Below are positions 8,802 to 16,806 of a stretch of 64,000 nt of DNA, in pieces (within the stretch, counting starts at the first letter, position 1; each line of letters begins with the position of its first letter). The notes under the pieces are model-generated. The model ran no database searches. It saw only the letters and a program-made list of their open reading frames with translations, and was not told the DNA's origin. The stretch lies in the NCBI RefSeq assembly GCF_038446955.1, contig NZ_CP151803.1, forward strand, positions 2,046,001 through 2,110,000, read 5' to 3'. Source of the stretch: Pedobacter sp. FW305-3-2-15-E-R2A2 (GTDB taxonomy: Bacteria > Bacteroidota > Bacteroidia > Sphingobacteriales > Sphingobacteriaceae). The position numbers were made by a program, and so were the translations under genes.

Positions 8802-10337
8802 ATGAATAAAGCAATTCTTGCCTTTCCTTTCTTACTGATGGTATTGCCTGTGAAAGCACAAAAAACAGCGCCACTTTGGGTTGATTTTGTGAAGGCAAAA
8901 CAGACTGGGAAAACGCCGGTCCTCCCCGATTTCTCTTATGCCGGTTACCACTGGTCGGAAAGAAGTCTGCCTGCGCCGGAAGGTAAAAAGATCTTCAGAG
9001 TAGACGATTACGGAGGAGTGCCGAATGATGAAAAATACGATGACGAAGCCATTCAAAAAACGGTGGATGCCGCAGCAGCAAATCCTGAGGGGGGCATCGT
9101 TTTTTTCTCCCCTGGAAAGTACCTAATATCCCCCGATGGAGATGCTAAAAAACAGATCCGGATTTCCAAAAGCGGGATCGTTTTAAAGGGTAGTGGAAGT
9201 ACCGTTGGAGGCACTGAAATCTACCAGGAAAACAGGCGGATCAACGGGCGCCAGTTTCTCTTCAAACCCTCCGGAGCAGCGCCGGAAAAGTTAACCGAAA
9301 TTGTCGAAGATGCAGGAAGAGAAAGCTTCAGTGTAAGGGTCGGAAACGGGGCTCAGCTTCGGGTTGGACAGGACGTGGTGATCCGCCATAAAAGTGAAGA
9401 ATTTACAAGGGCGTACTTTGCTCCCCTCGAGCTGAAACCACAATGGTCAAGGCTGTTCGGAACAGCCGGTGGAATGCAGATTTATGAGATCCATACGATT
9501 GAAAAGATCGAAGGAAATAAGGTCACTTTTAAGAACCCGCTACACCTGGATATCAAAATGGTCCGCGCTGCGAGCTGGACCCTGGAAAGCTATGTTTCCA
9601 TTACGGAATGTGGCATTGAAGATCTTTTGTTTTCCAGCAACTGGAAAAATTACCCGGAAGAATTTATTCACCATAAGAATGAAATCCATGATTATGCTTA
9701 TGAAGCTGTTGGAATGGAATACGTCAAGAACAGCTGGATCAGGAATTGTGAGTTTCATGATCTGAATGAAGGCATTTTTATCCGTTCAGGATATCAGATT
9801 ACCATAGAAAACACGCATTTCAGAGGAAAGAAGGGACATGCATCTATCCATGCCCGCACCGGCTATGGCGTGCTAATTAAAAACTGTTCTTTTAATGGCG
9901 CACAACATCACGGTGCCGGAACGGGCTACAGTGCCGTTGGAACGGTCATCACGCATTGTTCTTTAGGAACAGACCAGAATTTCGACATCCATTCCGGGCA
10001 GCCTTATGCGACTTTATATGATGATATTGATGGCGGGGTATTTTATAACCTCGGAGGTCCGGAACCCGGACATCCACACCATGGTAAGCAATTGGTGCTC
10101 TGGAATTTTCATCATAAATCTGCTAAGGATCAGCACTATAATTTCTGGGATAGGAGCAGGAGAAGAAACTATACCATCGCTGCGCCGATACTGGAAGGTT
10201 TTACTTCCGACAGATTAGTTACCTTTGAAAATGCAGGAGTAAATGAGTTGCAGGGAACACCCGTTCTTCCGCGTTCTTTATTCGAAGCACAGCTTCAACT
10301 GAGGTTAAAAGGAACGGATATCGTAACGACCAGATAA
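8802..10337 (+). CDS. Secreted right-handed beta-helix protein (pectate-lyase-like, DUF4955-like)
   Basis: 511 residues with a signal peptide (1-19, ends PVKAQK). The N-terminal pectate-lyase-like module starts at FRVDDYGGVPNDEKYDDEAI, followed by helix rungs such as KSGIVLKGSGST, VGMEYVKNSWIRNCEF and GYQITIENTHFRG. The C-terminal part has a His-rich loop (GPEPGHPHHGKQLVLWNFHH) and ends PRSLFEAQLQLRLKG. The convergent gene at 12254-13780 has the same architecture and a matching end. It probably cleaves or binds a sugar polymer, but no catalytic residue can be assigned. A 95-bp gap precedes it, so it may have its own promoter. Confidence 0.7.
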   Translation: MNKAILAFPFLLMVLPVKAQKTAPLWVDFVKAKQTGKTPVLPDFSYAGYHWSERSLPAPEGKKIFRVDDYGGVPNDEKYDDEAIQKTVDAAAANPEGGIVFFSPGKYLISPDGDAKKQIRISKSGIVLKGSGSTVGGTEIYQENRRINGRQFLFKPSGAAPEKLTEIVEDAGRESFSVRVGNGAQLRVGQDVVIRHKSEEFTRAYFAPLELKPQWSRLFGTAGGMQIYEIHTIEKIEGNKVTFKNPLHLDIKMVRAASWTLESYVSITECGIEDLLFSSNWKNYPEEFIHHKNEIHDYAYEAVGMEYVKNSWIRNCEFHDLNEGIFIRSGYQITIENTHFRGKKGHASIHARTGYGVLIKNCSFNGAQHHGAGTGYSAVGTVITHCSLGTDQNFDIHSGQPYATLYDDIDGGVFYNLGGPEPGHPHHGKQLVLWNFHHKSAKDQHYNFWDRSRRRNYTIAAPILEGFTSDRLVTFENAGVNELQGTPVLPRSLFEAQLQLRLKGTDIVTTR

Positions 10338-10348
10338 AATATATACGA

Positions 10349-11773
10349 ATGAAAATCTTGTTAAAGTATTGCTTAATATGGGCTTTGTGGTCGTTTTGCG
10401 GCCAGATTTATGCACAATCGAAATTTCGGATTGCCTGTGTGGGAAACAGCATCACCTATGGTTCGGGATTAAAAGACCGCCTAACTGAATCTTACCCTGC
10501 CCGCTTACAAGCTTTACTGGGGAGCAAATATGAGGTGTTGAACTTTGGCGTAAGCGGGGCGACGATGCTGAAAAAGGGGAATAAACCTTATTGGAATACG
10601 CCTGAATATCAGCAGGTCATGAACTCCGCACCTGACCTGGTTTTCATTAAACTGGGGACCAACGACAGCAAGCAGATCAACCGGGCGGAAATGCCTGGGT
10701 TTGAAGCTGATTATAAAGAAATGATCCGGGCTTTTAAAGGGTTAAGCACGAAGCCAAGAGTAGTTTTGTTGCTTCCAGTCAAGGCCTTTTCGGATGAGAA
10801 ATTTGGCATTTCCGGAACTTACCTCAAAAGCAGTATGATTCCCGTGATTCAGAAAATTGCCTATGATGAGCAGCTGGAAATCCTGGATCTTTATTCCTTA
10901 TTTGCCGATAAAGAAGCCCTACTGGCAGATAAAATCCATCCCAATGCTACCGGTGATAATTTCATTGCGCTTCGTCTGGAATCCTTCATCAAACAACAAA
11001 CAAAGCAGGTAAAGTCGCTGGCTGCCAAACTTAAAGCGCCGGTACAAGTGGATTCCTTTTATGGCTATGAAAGCCTTAAATTCTCCTTTCAGGGGCGTGA
11101 AGCCAGAATTGTACAGCCTAAAAAAGTGGCCAAAGGAATGCCCTGGATCTGGAGGGCAAGGTTTTGGGGCCATGAGCCGCAAACAGATATTGCCTTGTTA
11201 GAAAGAGGCTTTTATTTGGTGTATTGTGATGTCGCGGAGCTATTTGGCAATGCGGAATCCATCCGGATCTGGAATGATTTTTACGCTTCGCTGCAAAAGA
11301 TGGGCTTCGCGAAAAAGGCTGTTTTGGAAGGAATGAGCAGGGGTGGCGTGTATGTCTATAACTGGGCGGCCGCCAATCCTGGCAAAGTGGCTTGCGTGTA
11401 TGCAGATAATCCGGTGCTGGACCTTAAAAGCTGGCCGGGAGGAAAAGGGCAGGGGCCTGGAAGTAAAGAAAGCTGGGCAATCTTCCTAAAAGATTATGGT
11501 TATCAGACAGATGCAGATGCGATGGCCTTTAAAGGCAGTCCGATTGATCAGATTGAAGCCATTGTAAAAGGAAAGTATCCCATGTTGCATGTTTGCGGCG
11601 ATATAGATGAGGTCGTTCCAATGGCAGAAAACAGCCTTCCTTTTGCGGAAAAGATTAAACTTGCCGGTGGGGATATTCAAATCATTCATAAGCCGGAAGG
11701 GAAACACCACCCCCATAGTCTTCCCAATCCGCAGGTTATTGTTGATTTTGTTCTAAAAGCAACAGGGCAGTAA
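10349..11773 (+). CDS. Two-domain esterase: SGNH/GDSL hydrolase fused to alpha/beta hydrolase
   Basis: 474 residues, signal peptide 1-22. Domain 1 (about 26-215) is an SGNH hydrolase: VGNSITYG with Ser34, KLGTND (block III) and DKIHPN with Asp194/His197. Domain 2 (about 235-474) is an alpha/beta hydrolase: nucleophile elbow GMSRGG with Ser330, acid in GDIDEVVP (Asp418 or Asp420), and His453-456 in GKHHPHS. Both catalytic sets look intact, so the protein could remove two kinds of ester, for example acetyl groups and another acyl or methyl ester, before the lyases and glycosidases act. It starts 11 bp after the beta-helix gene and ends the plus-strand run. Confidence 0.85.
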   Translation: MKILLKYCLIWALWSFCGQIYAQSKFRIACVGNSITYGSGLKDRLTESYPARLQALLGSKYEVLNFGVSGATMLKKGNKPYWNTPEYQQVMNSAPDLVFIKLGTNDSKQINRAEMPGFEADYKEMIRAFKGLSTKPRVVLLLPVKAFSDEKFGISGTYLKSSMIPVIQKIAYDEQLEILDLYSLFADKEALLADKIHPNATGDNFIALRLESFIKQQTKQVKSLAAKLKAPVQVDSFYGYESLKFSFQGREARIVQPKKVAKGMPWIWRARFWGHEPQTDIALLERGFYLVYCDVAELFGNAESIRIWNDFYASLQKMGFAKKAVLEGMSRGGVYVYNWAAANPGKVACVYADNPVLDLKSWPGGKGQGPGSKESWAIFLKDYGYQTDADAMAFKGSPIDQIEAIVKGKYPMLHVCGDIDEVVPMAENSLPFAEKIKLAGGDIQIIHKPEGKHHPHSLPNPQVIVDFVLKATGQ

Positions 11774-11828
11774 ATTCAGCTTGTTTTAAGTTCAAGTTAA
11801 TTGTGGTTAGGGTGTGGCCGGGTATCAT

Positions 11829-11940
11829 TCGTACTGAATCCAGGCTTGCTCCACAGTGAGTCCATGGTGAGTCCAGCTTTTACCGGAAAAACGTGGACTC
11901 ACTGTGGACTTACCGTGGACTTACTGTGGACTTAGTACGA
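11829..11940. repeat. Large imperfect palindrome of 11-bp units
   Basis: The right arm contains four head-to-tail 11-bp units of the form GTGGACTYACY at 11893, 11904, 11915 and 11926. The left arm carries the reverse complement in the same 11-bp register, clearest at 11855-11865 and 11866-11876, with two more diverged units before them. The outer ends are exact inverted heptamers: TCGTACT at 11829-11835 and AGTACGA at 11934-11940. By hand the arms match at about 36 of 50 positions around a loop of about 15 nt. It could be a transcription-stop structure between convergent genes, a REP/MITE-like element, or a protein-binding array. Confidence 0.75.
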
Positions 11941-12143
11941 CCGGATATCGACCCGAATAGGGAGGGTGTCAGGCTTGATATTATGGAAGGTGAAAACGGA
12001 TTTTTGATTTTCTATCGAATGATTCCGAAATCATCGGGTTAAATGGAGTTGCTGTATAAAGATAATTATTTAATTTTAATTAACGGTAAAGTGTTTTGTT
12101 TTGCCAGCGTAGTTTTTCGTCCAATGGTTAACTACAGAAACAT

Positions 12144-12172
12144 GGAACTACCGAGAAAAACTCGGTAGTTCC
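12144..12172. repeat. Perfect 12-bp stem with AAAAA loop
   Basis: GGAACTACCGAG at 12144-12155 is exactly complementary to CTCGGTAGTTCC at 12161-12172, with a 5-nt A loop. Neither side has a T-run, so it is not a classical intrinsic terminator, although its place downstream of two convergent genes would suit an RNA-stabilising or stop hairpin. Confidence 0.7.
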
Positions 12173-12253
12173 AGAAGGGGCACGAAATGTAAAAAGAGTA
12201 GTCAATTTTTACAGCTTAGACGTTCTAATATCTGTAGGATATGGAATTACATT

Positions 12254-13780
12254 TTATTTCTTCAATTCTCTGGCCCTTAGCTGTGCCTGGAACAGAGAGG
12301 TTGGTTGTAAACCTTTTTGATCCTGCCCTTCCCATTCCCCATCTGGTTTACCTTTTAACCGCCCTTCAAGCTTTTTACCCTGTAACCCAATCGCATAGTT
12401 TTTGCCTGATACCCAGGGGTTTTGGATCGCTGCAGACTTCACCTTACAGTTCCAGACCACCTGTGTTACTCCCGCCCAGCCGTGTCCGCTTCCCCAGTTT
12501 CCTCGGTCCTGAACATTGATTTCTCCATCGGTATCAATGTTGTCGTATAGCGTTCCACTGGCCCAGCGATGATGAGGGCCAATGTCGGCATGGGTACTTC
12601 TCGACTTACAATGATAGAATACGTTTGGTCCACAGGTCTTTGCACCGGTCACATAGTCGTGCCTGCCTTCAGTCGTTTCCAGGTCCATGAATAGGTTTTG
12701 CTGTCCGTTATTATTGAAAGAATACCTTTTTCCACCTGTAATCACCGATTTTGCATCCAGACATCTGGAATCTTTTACGGTGATGTTTTTCGCTCCGCCA
12801 TCCAGACTAACACAGGCATAGCCAAAAAAGCGGGAAGTGACTCCGGTCACCCACCCGTTTTCGATATGGTCGAAGTCTACTGCGATCCAGCCATGGTCTT
12901 CGTCGGTATCACTGGCATATTCGGATTCAAAAAGGATGTTTTCTATTCCTACTTCCTGGATTCTGCCTTTGTATTCGTATTTAAAGATACTTCCGCCACC
13001 ATATTGCTGATCCATGGCCATCACCACCGGATTGTCTATGAAAACGGTATTGCCTTGTGTTTTAACGATTTCCCGTTCATAGCTGAGGTTGTGATCTGCT
13101 CCTGTCCATTGTTTGGTGCCTTCTCTGGCCTCAATCCGGTCCATTTGAAGGTCATGAATCCAGTTGTCCGTTCCAGGTCTGAAAAGAATGATCTTATCGC
13201 CGGATTTTAAGCCTTTGGTACTGCTGACTTTGAAAGATTTAGCGCCTGTAGGAACATATTTGTCGGTAATCTGAACCCTGCTGCCCGGAATTTCTGTGAT
13301 TTTCCCTTTACCCCTGATTTTAAGCAGCGAGCGCAATCCTTTTCCGGAGGCGATGAGTTTTGTTCCTTCTGCCTGGTCTCCTGCGCCTCTTAAAACAATG
13401 CCACTGGATTCAATGTTCAGGGTCCCTGCAATGGCATAAGTTCCTTTTGTCAATAAAATGGCCCCTCGATGCCCATTTGCATCGGCAGGAAGAGCAGAAA
13501 TCTCATCTATGGCATTCTGAATCATCTTACCCGCATCGCCGTTTACCGGATTTAAGGTTTTCACAACCGCGACTTGCGGAATTTCCTTTAATCCATGGTG
13601 ATAGCCTACTGCACTAAAATCAGGAATGGTATTGCCTTTTTCATCAGGATGGTAGGTGATGCTGCCATTTTTATTGACGTGGAGGAATCTGGAAGTCCAG
13701 ATTCCATTGTCGTTGATAAAAGAAAAGAGCAGCGCGCTGAGCGAAAGGATCAGCAGGGAGAAAATGGATTGGTGTTTCAT
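12254..13780 (-). CDS. Secreted right-handed beta-helix protein, paralogue of the 8802-10337 gene
   Basis: 508 residues from the ATG at 13780, chosen because MKHQSIFSLLIL begins a proper signal peptide; an in-frame upstream ATG at 13846 would add 22 residues before it. Beta-helix rungs include SSGIVLRGAGDQAEGT and AKNITVKDSRCLDAKS. A conserved C-terminal segment has THADIGPHHRWASGTLYDN, GSGHGWAGVTQVVWNC and the end PTSLFEAQLRARELKK. That layout parallels the beta-helix protein on the other strand (ATLYDD, QLVLWNF, SLFEAQLQL). It probably belongs to the same sugar-degrading locus, transcribed convergently. Catalytic residues are not assignable. Confidence 0.72.
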   Translation of the reverse strand: MKHQSIFSLLILSLSALLFSFINDNGIWTSRFLHVNKNGSITYHPDEKGNTIPDFSAVGYHHGLKEIPQVAVVKTLNPVNGDAGKMIQNAIDEISALPADANGHRGAILLTKGTYAIAGTLNIESSGIVLRGAGDQAEGTKLIASGKGLRSLLKIRGKGKITEIPGSRVQITDKYVPTGAKSFKVSSTKGLKSGDKIILFRPGTDNWIHDLQMDRIEAREGTKQWTGADHNLSYEREIVKTQGNTVFIDNPVVMAMDQQYGGGSIFKYEYKGRIQEVGIENILFESEYASDTDEDHGWIAVDFDHIENGWVTGVTSRFFGYACVSLDGGAKNITVKDSRCLDAKSVITGGKRYSFNNNGQQNLFMDLETTEGRHDYVTGAKTCGPNVFYHCKSRSTHADIGPHHRWASGTLYDNIDTDGEINVQDRGNWGSGHGWAGVTQVVWNCKVKSAAIQNPWVSGKNYAIGLQGKKLEGRLKGKPDGEWEGQDQKGLQPTSLFQAQLRARELKK

Positions 13781-13875
13781 TAGAAATCGGATATTATCGG
13801 TTGCAAACGCAATACCGCGATAATATCCGACTTTCTTGTCGCTCAAATGAGCAGATTATTCAATCAGGTTGGCAA

Positions 13876-15921
13876 TTAAATTTTCATTCTCTGGATGCGT
13901 ACTGCGTTGAGAATGGCGACTAAAGCCACACCCACATCGGCAATTACCGCTTCCCAAAGGGTTGCTACGCCTCCTGCACCAAGGATCAGCACGATCACTT
14001 TTACGCTCATGGCGAGGATGATGTTTTGCCAAACCACGCTTCTCGTTACTTTTCCGATTTTTATGGCAGAAACGATTTTTGAAGGCTGGTCATTCTGGAT
14101 CACAATATCGGCAGTTTCTATCGTCGCATCACTTCCAAGGCCACCCATTGCAATTCCTGCATCGGCCAATGCCACTACCGGCGCGTCATTTACCCCATCT
14201 CCGACAAAGGCGATTGACCTTCCTTCTTTTTTAAGGTTTTCTACTTTCTCCACTTTGTGTTCCGGAAGGAGGTCGCCAAAGGCGAAGTCAATGCCCAGGA
14301 AGGCTGCAACTTTAGCAACGACGCTTTGTTTGTCGCCACTAAGCATCACGGTTTTAATGTTTAAAGCATGGAGGTCGGCAATGGCTTGTTTTGCATCTTC
14401 CTTGATCTCATCGGCAATGGTCACGTATCCGGCAAACTGCTGATTAATGGCCACCACGACTACAGAGTCTACAATGGCATCCACTTCTTCAGGATATGGA
14501 ATATTGTATTTTTTTAACAGTTTGGCATTCCCTGCCAGTACTTCCTTGCCACTGATCAGCCCTTTTAAGCCGTGTCCTGCAATTTCTTCTACTTCGCCAA
14601 TGCTATCGTGGTTTGGTTCCGTTTCGGCGTACTGAGCGATCGCTGTGGCGATCGGATGCGTCGACTTGCTTTCTATTGCGGCGAGGAGCTGGATGAACTC
14701 TTTTTCTGCAATTCCTGCGGTAACCACTTTCTGCACCTGGAAGACTCCTTTGGTCAGGGTTCCGGTTTTATCCATCACCACGGTATCAATTTTAGTCATC
14801 ACATCAAGGAAATTTGATCCTTTAAACAGGATCCCGTTTCTGGATGCGAGTCCGATTCCTCCAAAATAGCCCAATGGGATAGAAACTACCAAGGCACATG
14901 GACAACTGATCACCAGGAAGACCAATCCGCGGTAAAACCATTCCTGAAAGCTGTAATTGGCGACAATAAAATAGGGAAGGGCCACCACCAGTACGGCAAG
15001 AAGGAATACAATTGGCGTATATACTTTGGCAAAACGGGAGATGAACAATTGGGTTTGGGATTTTCTGGCAGTCGCATCCTGTACCATTTCAAGAATCTTG
15101 CTCAGCTTGCTGTCTTTAAACAGGGATTTCACTTCTACCTGTGCCAATTGGTTCAGGTTGATCATTCCGGCCAGGACCTGTTCGCCTTTGGCTTTGGAAT
15201 CCGGTTTAGATTCTCCGGTCAGGGCTGCGGTATTGAAAGTCGCTTTGTCGGAATATAAAACCCCGTCTAAGGCCACCTTTTCTCCCGGTTTTACCTGGAT
15301 GATCTCTCCGATCTGTACTTCTGCAGGGGCAATGGTGTTTACTTTTCCTTCGCGGATCACATCTACACTTTCCGGTCTGATGTCCAGCAAGGCTTTAATG
15401 CTTCTTTTTGCCCGGTTTACAGCAGCATCCTGGAACCATTCGCCGATAGAATAGAACACCATTACGGCTACGCCTTCGCTATAGGAACCGATGGCGAAAG
15501 CACCGAGAGTGGCGACGCTCATCAGGAAAAATTCATTGAAAAAATCCAGTCTCAGCGCTTTTCTGAAGGCAAGTTCCAATACGTTGTATCCGGCAAGCAG
15601 ATAGGCAGGGATGAAAATGGCCAGCTGGATGTAATTGTTGAAGGTGGTGTTGAAGCCATATTCCAGGGTTAACATCAGGAGAACGATGGCCAGTGAGGTT
15701 AACAATGGCCAGTGGCTTTGCCATCCTTCAGGTTCTCCGGAGCCATGGTTGTGTCCATCGTCGTCGTCGTGTTCTTCTCCTGAATGGCCATGATCTTTAT
15801 GATCATGGCCCGCATGGTTATGATTTGTATGGTCATGTGCCTGACCGTTGTGCTTGTGAGTAGTGGTAACTTCTTCTGTAGAGCAGCAGTCTTTGAGTTT
15901 CTTAGATTCTTGCATCGTCAT
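13876..15921 (-). CDS. P1B-type heavy-metal ATPase (Zn/Cd/Co class), His-rich N-terminus
   Basis: 681 residues. The N-terminus has a CC pair (residues 12-13) and a His/Asp-rich tail (about 21-60) in place of an HMA ferredoxin-like domain. Membrane helices flank an actuator domain with TGES (235-238). The transport site CPC is at 340-342, the phosphorylated Asp384 lies in DKTGT, and the hinge GDGVNDAP is present near the C-terminus. CPC plus the His-rich tail points to divalent metal (Zn, Cd or Co) rather than Cu. It would pump cytoplasmic metal to the periplasm, where the CzcA system upstream could take over. It lies 54 bp after the Fur-family gene. Confidence 0.88.
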   Translation of the reverse strand: MTMQESKKLKDCCSTEEVTTTHKHNGQAHDHTNHNHAGHDHKDHGHSGEEHDDDDGHNHGSGEPEGWQSHWPLLTSLAIVLLMLTLEYGFNTTFNNYIQLAIFIPAYLLAGYNVLELAFRKALRLDFFNEFFLMSVATLGAFAIGSYSEGVAVMVFYSIGEWFQDAAVNRAKRSIKALLDIRPESVDVIREGKVNTIAPAEVQIGEIIQVKPGEKVALDGVLYSDKATFNTAALTGESKPDSKAKGEQVLAGMINLNQLAQVEVKSLFKDSKLSKILEMVQDATARKSQTQLFISRFAKVYTPIVFLLAVLVVALPYFIVANYSFQEWFYRGLVFLVISCPCALVVSIPLGYFGGIGLASRNGILFKGSNFLDVMTKIDTVVMDKTGTLTKGVFQVQKVVTAGIAEKEFIQLLAAIESKSTHPIATAIAQYAETEPNHDSIGEVEEIAGHGLKGLISGKEVLAGNAKLLKKYNIPYPEEVDAIVDSVVVVAINQQFAGYVTIADEIKEDAKQAIADLHALNIKTVMLSGDKQSVVAKVAAFLGIDFAFGDLLPEHKVEKVENLKKEGRSIAFVGDGVNDAPVVALADAGIAMGGLGSDATIETADIVIQNDQPSKIVSAIKIGKVTRSVVWQNIILAMSVKVIVLILGAGGVATLWEAVIADVGVALVAILNAVRIQRMKI

Positions 15922-15974
15922 AGATTTTGATACTACAAATGTAGCCGCTACGACGATGCAATGCTATTGCAATG

Positions 15975-16394
15975 TTAGCCGGGATGGCACTGATCACAAA
16001 TTCCTTTGATGATCAGGTTCATTTCTTCCGACTGGAATCTTTTAGGTAAGGAGATTTCGGGAATTTTGGTATTTGGCAGGCAAAAAGTCTCTTTACAGGT
16101 GTTACAATAGAAATGGACATGGAGGTCATGGTGGTGATCGCCATCACAATTGTCCTCGCATAAAGCATATTTCGTTGCTCCGGTTCCATCCTCAATGCTG
16201 TGCACCAACCCCTTTTCCTCAAAAGTCTTTAAGGTGCGGTACAGGGTGATCCGGTCTGAAGGGCCCATTCCCTTTTCCAGATCATTTAGACTAATGGCAG
16301 CGACCTGTTTAATCAAAAATTCCAGTACCAGTAAGCGCATGGCTGTAGGATTGATGTCCTTGTTTTTGAGCCGGTGTTCTATGTCTTTTGTCAT
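15975..16394 (-). CDS. Fur-family metal-responsive regulator (Zur-like)
   Basis: 139 residues. The winged helix (about 1-80) has DRITLYRTLKTFEEKGLVH as DNA-recognition region. The dimerisation part has His-rich CDGDHHHDLHVHFYC and two CxxC pairs, C97/C100 and C133/C136, the structural zinc site of Fur, Zur and PerR proteins. Being inside a divalent-metal efflux block suggests zinc or a similar metal as effector, but the family includes iron and peroxide sensors. A 3-bp gap to the VOC gene upstream indicates the same operon, so it may autoregulate the block. Confidence 0.85.
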   Translation of the reverse strand: MTKDIEHRLKNKDINPTAMRLLVLEFLIKQVAAISLNDLEKGMGPSDRITLYRTLKTFEEKGLVHSIEDGTGATKYALCEDNCDGDHHHDLHVHFYCNTCKETFCLPNTKIPEISLPKRFQSEEMNLIIKGICDQCHPG

Positions 16395-16397
16395 CTG

Positions 16398-16787
16398 TTA
16401 TTTTGATTCTATGAGGTCCCATAAGTTACCATAAAGATCTTCAAAAACGGCCACAGTTCCGTAATCTTCTTCTTTTGGTAGTCTTATAAAATTAATTCCT
16501 TTATTGGTCATGTCCTGATAATCTCTCCAGAAATCATCGGTGTAGAGAAACAGAAAGACCCGGCCGCCGGTTTGGTTTCCAATCCGGCTTTTCTGTTCCG
16601 CGTTCGCTGCTTTTGCCAGTAAAAGCCCGGATTCCGGAGATCCGGGAGGAGCAATTCTAACCCAGCGTTTTGTGGGACTTTGAACCGTGTCTTCTAATAA
16701 AATGAAATGAAGCTTTTTGGTATAGAACGCAATGGCTTCGTCATAATCGGCAACTACCAGTGCCATGTACCCAATCTGTTGTTTCAT
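16398..16787 (-). CDS. VOC-family (glyoxalase/bleomycin-resistance fold) protein
   Basis: 129 residues, one VOC module with two beta-alpha-beta-beta-beta halves: GYMALVVADYDEAIAFYTKKL at the start and YGTVAVFEDLYGNLWDLIE at the end. Members include glyoxalases, dioxygenases and drug- or metal-binding proteins. Its place between the CzcB adaptor and the Fur gene is unusual and hints at a metal-linked role, though it may simply be inserted there. No specific function can be named. Confidence 0.8.
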   Translation of the reverse strand: MKQQIGYMALVVADYDEAIAFYTKKLHFILLEDTVQSPTKRWVRIAPPGSPESGLLLAKAANAEQKSRIGNQTGGRVFLFLYTDDFWRDYQDMTNKGINFIRLPKEEDYGTVAVFEDLYGNLWDLIESK

Positions 16788-16806
16788 GGTTTGCTAAATC
16801 AGGAAT

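Larger units (their letters stand above)
11774..12253. other. 480-bp gap between convergent genes
   Basis: No coding region with a credible start and length is visible. The gap holds the 112-bp palindrome at 11829-11940 and a perfect 12-bp stem-loop at 12144-12172, listed separately. The rest (about 11941-12143) is AT-rich without a recognised motif. Confidence 0.6.

Noticed and set aside
11855..11936. CRISPR array
   Set aside because: The units are 11 bp, direct and inverted, with no spacers, and no cas genes are present.
12698..13210. Plus-strand open frame inside the second beta-helix gene
   Set aside because: It overlaps a strong coding frame and its translation is low-complexity with no recognised domain.
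13895..14443. Plus-strand frame within the P-type ATPase gene
   Set aside because: The Ser/Thr/Ala-rich product is the usual shadow of a membrane ATPase gene on the other strand.
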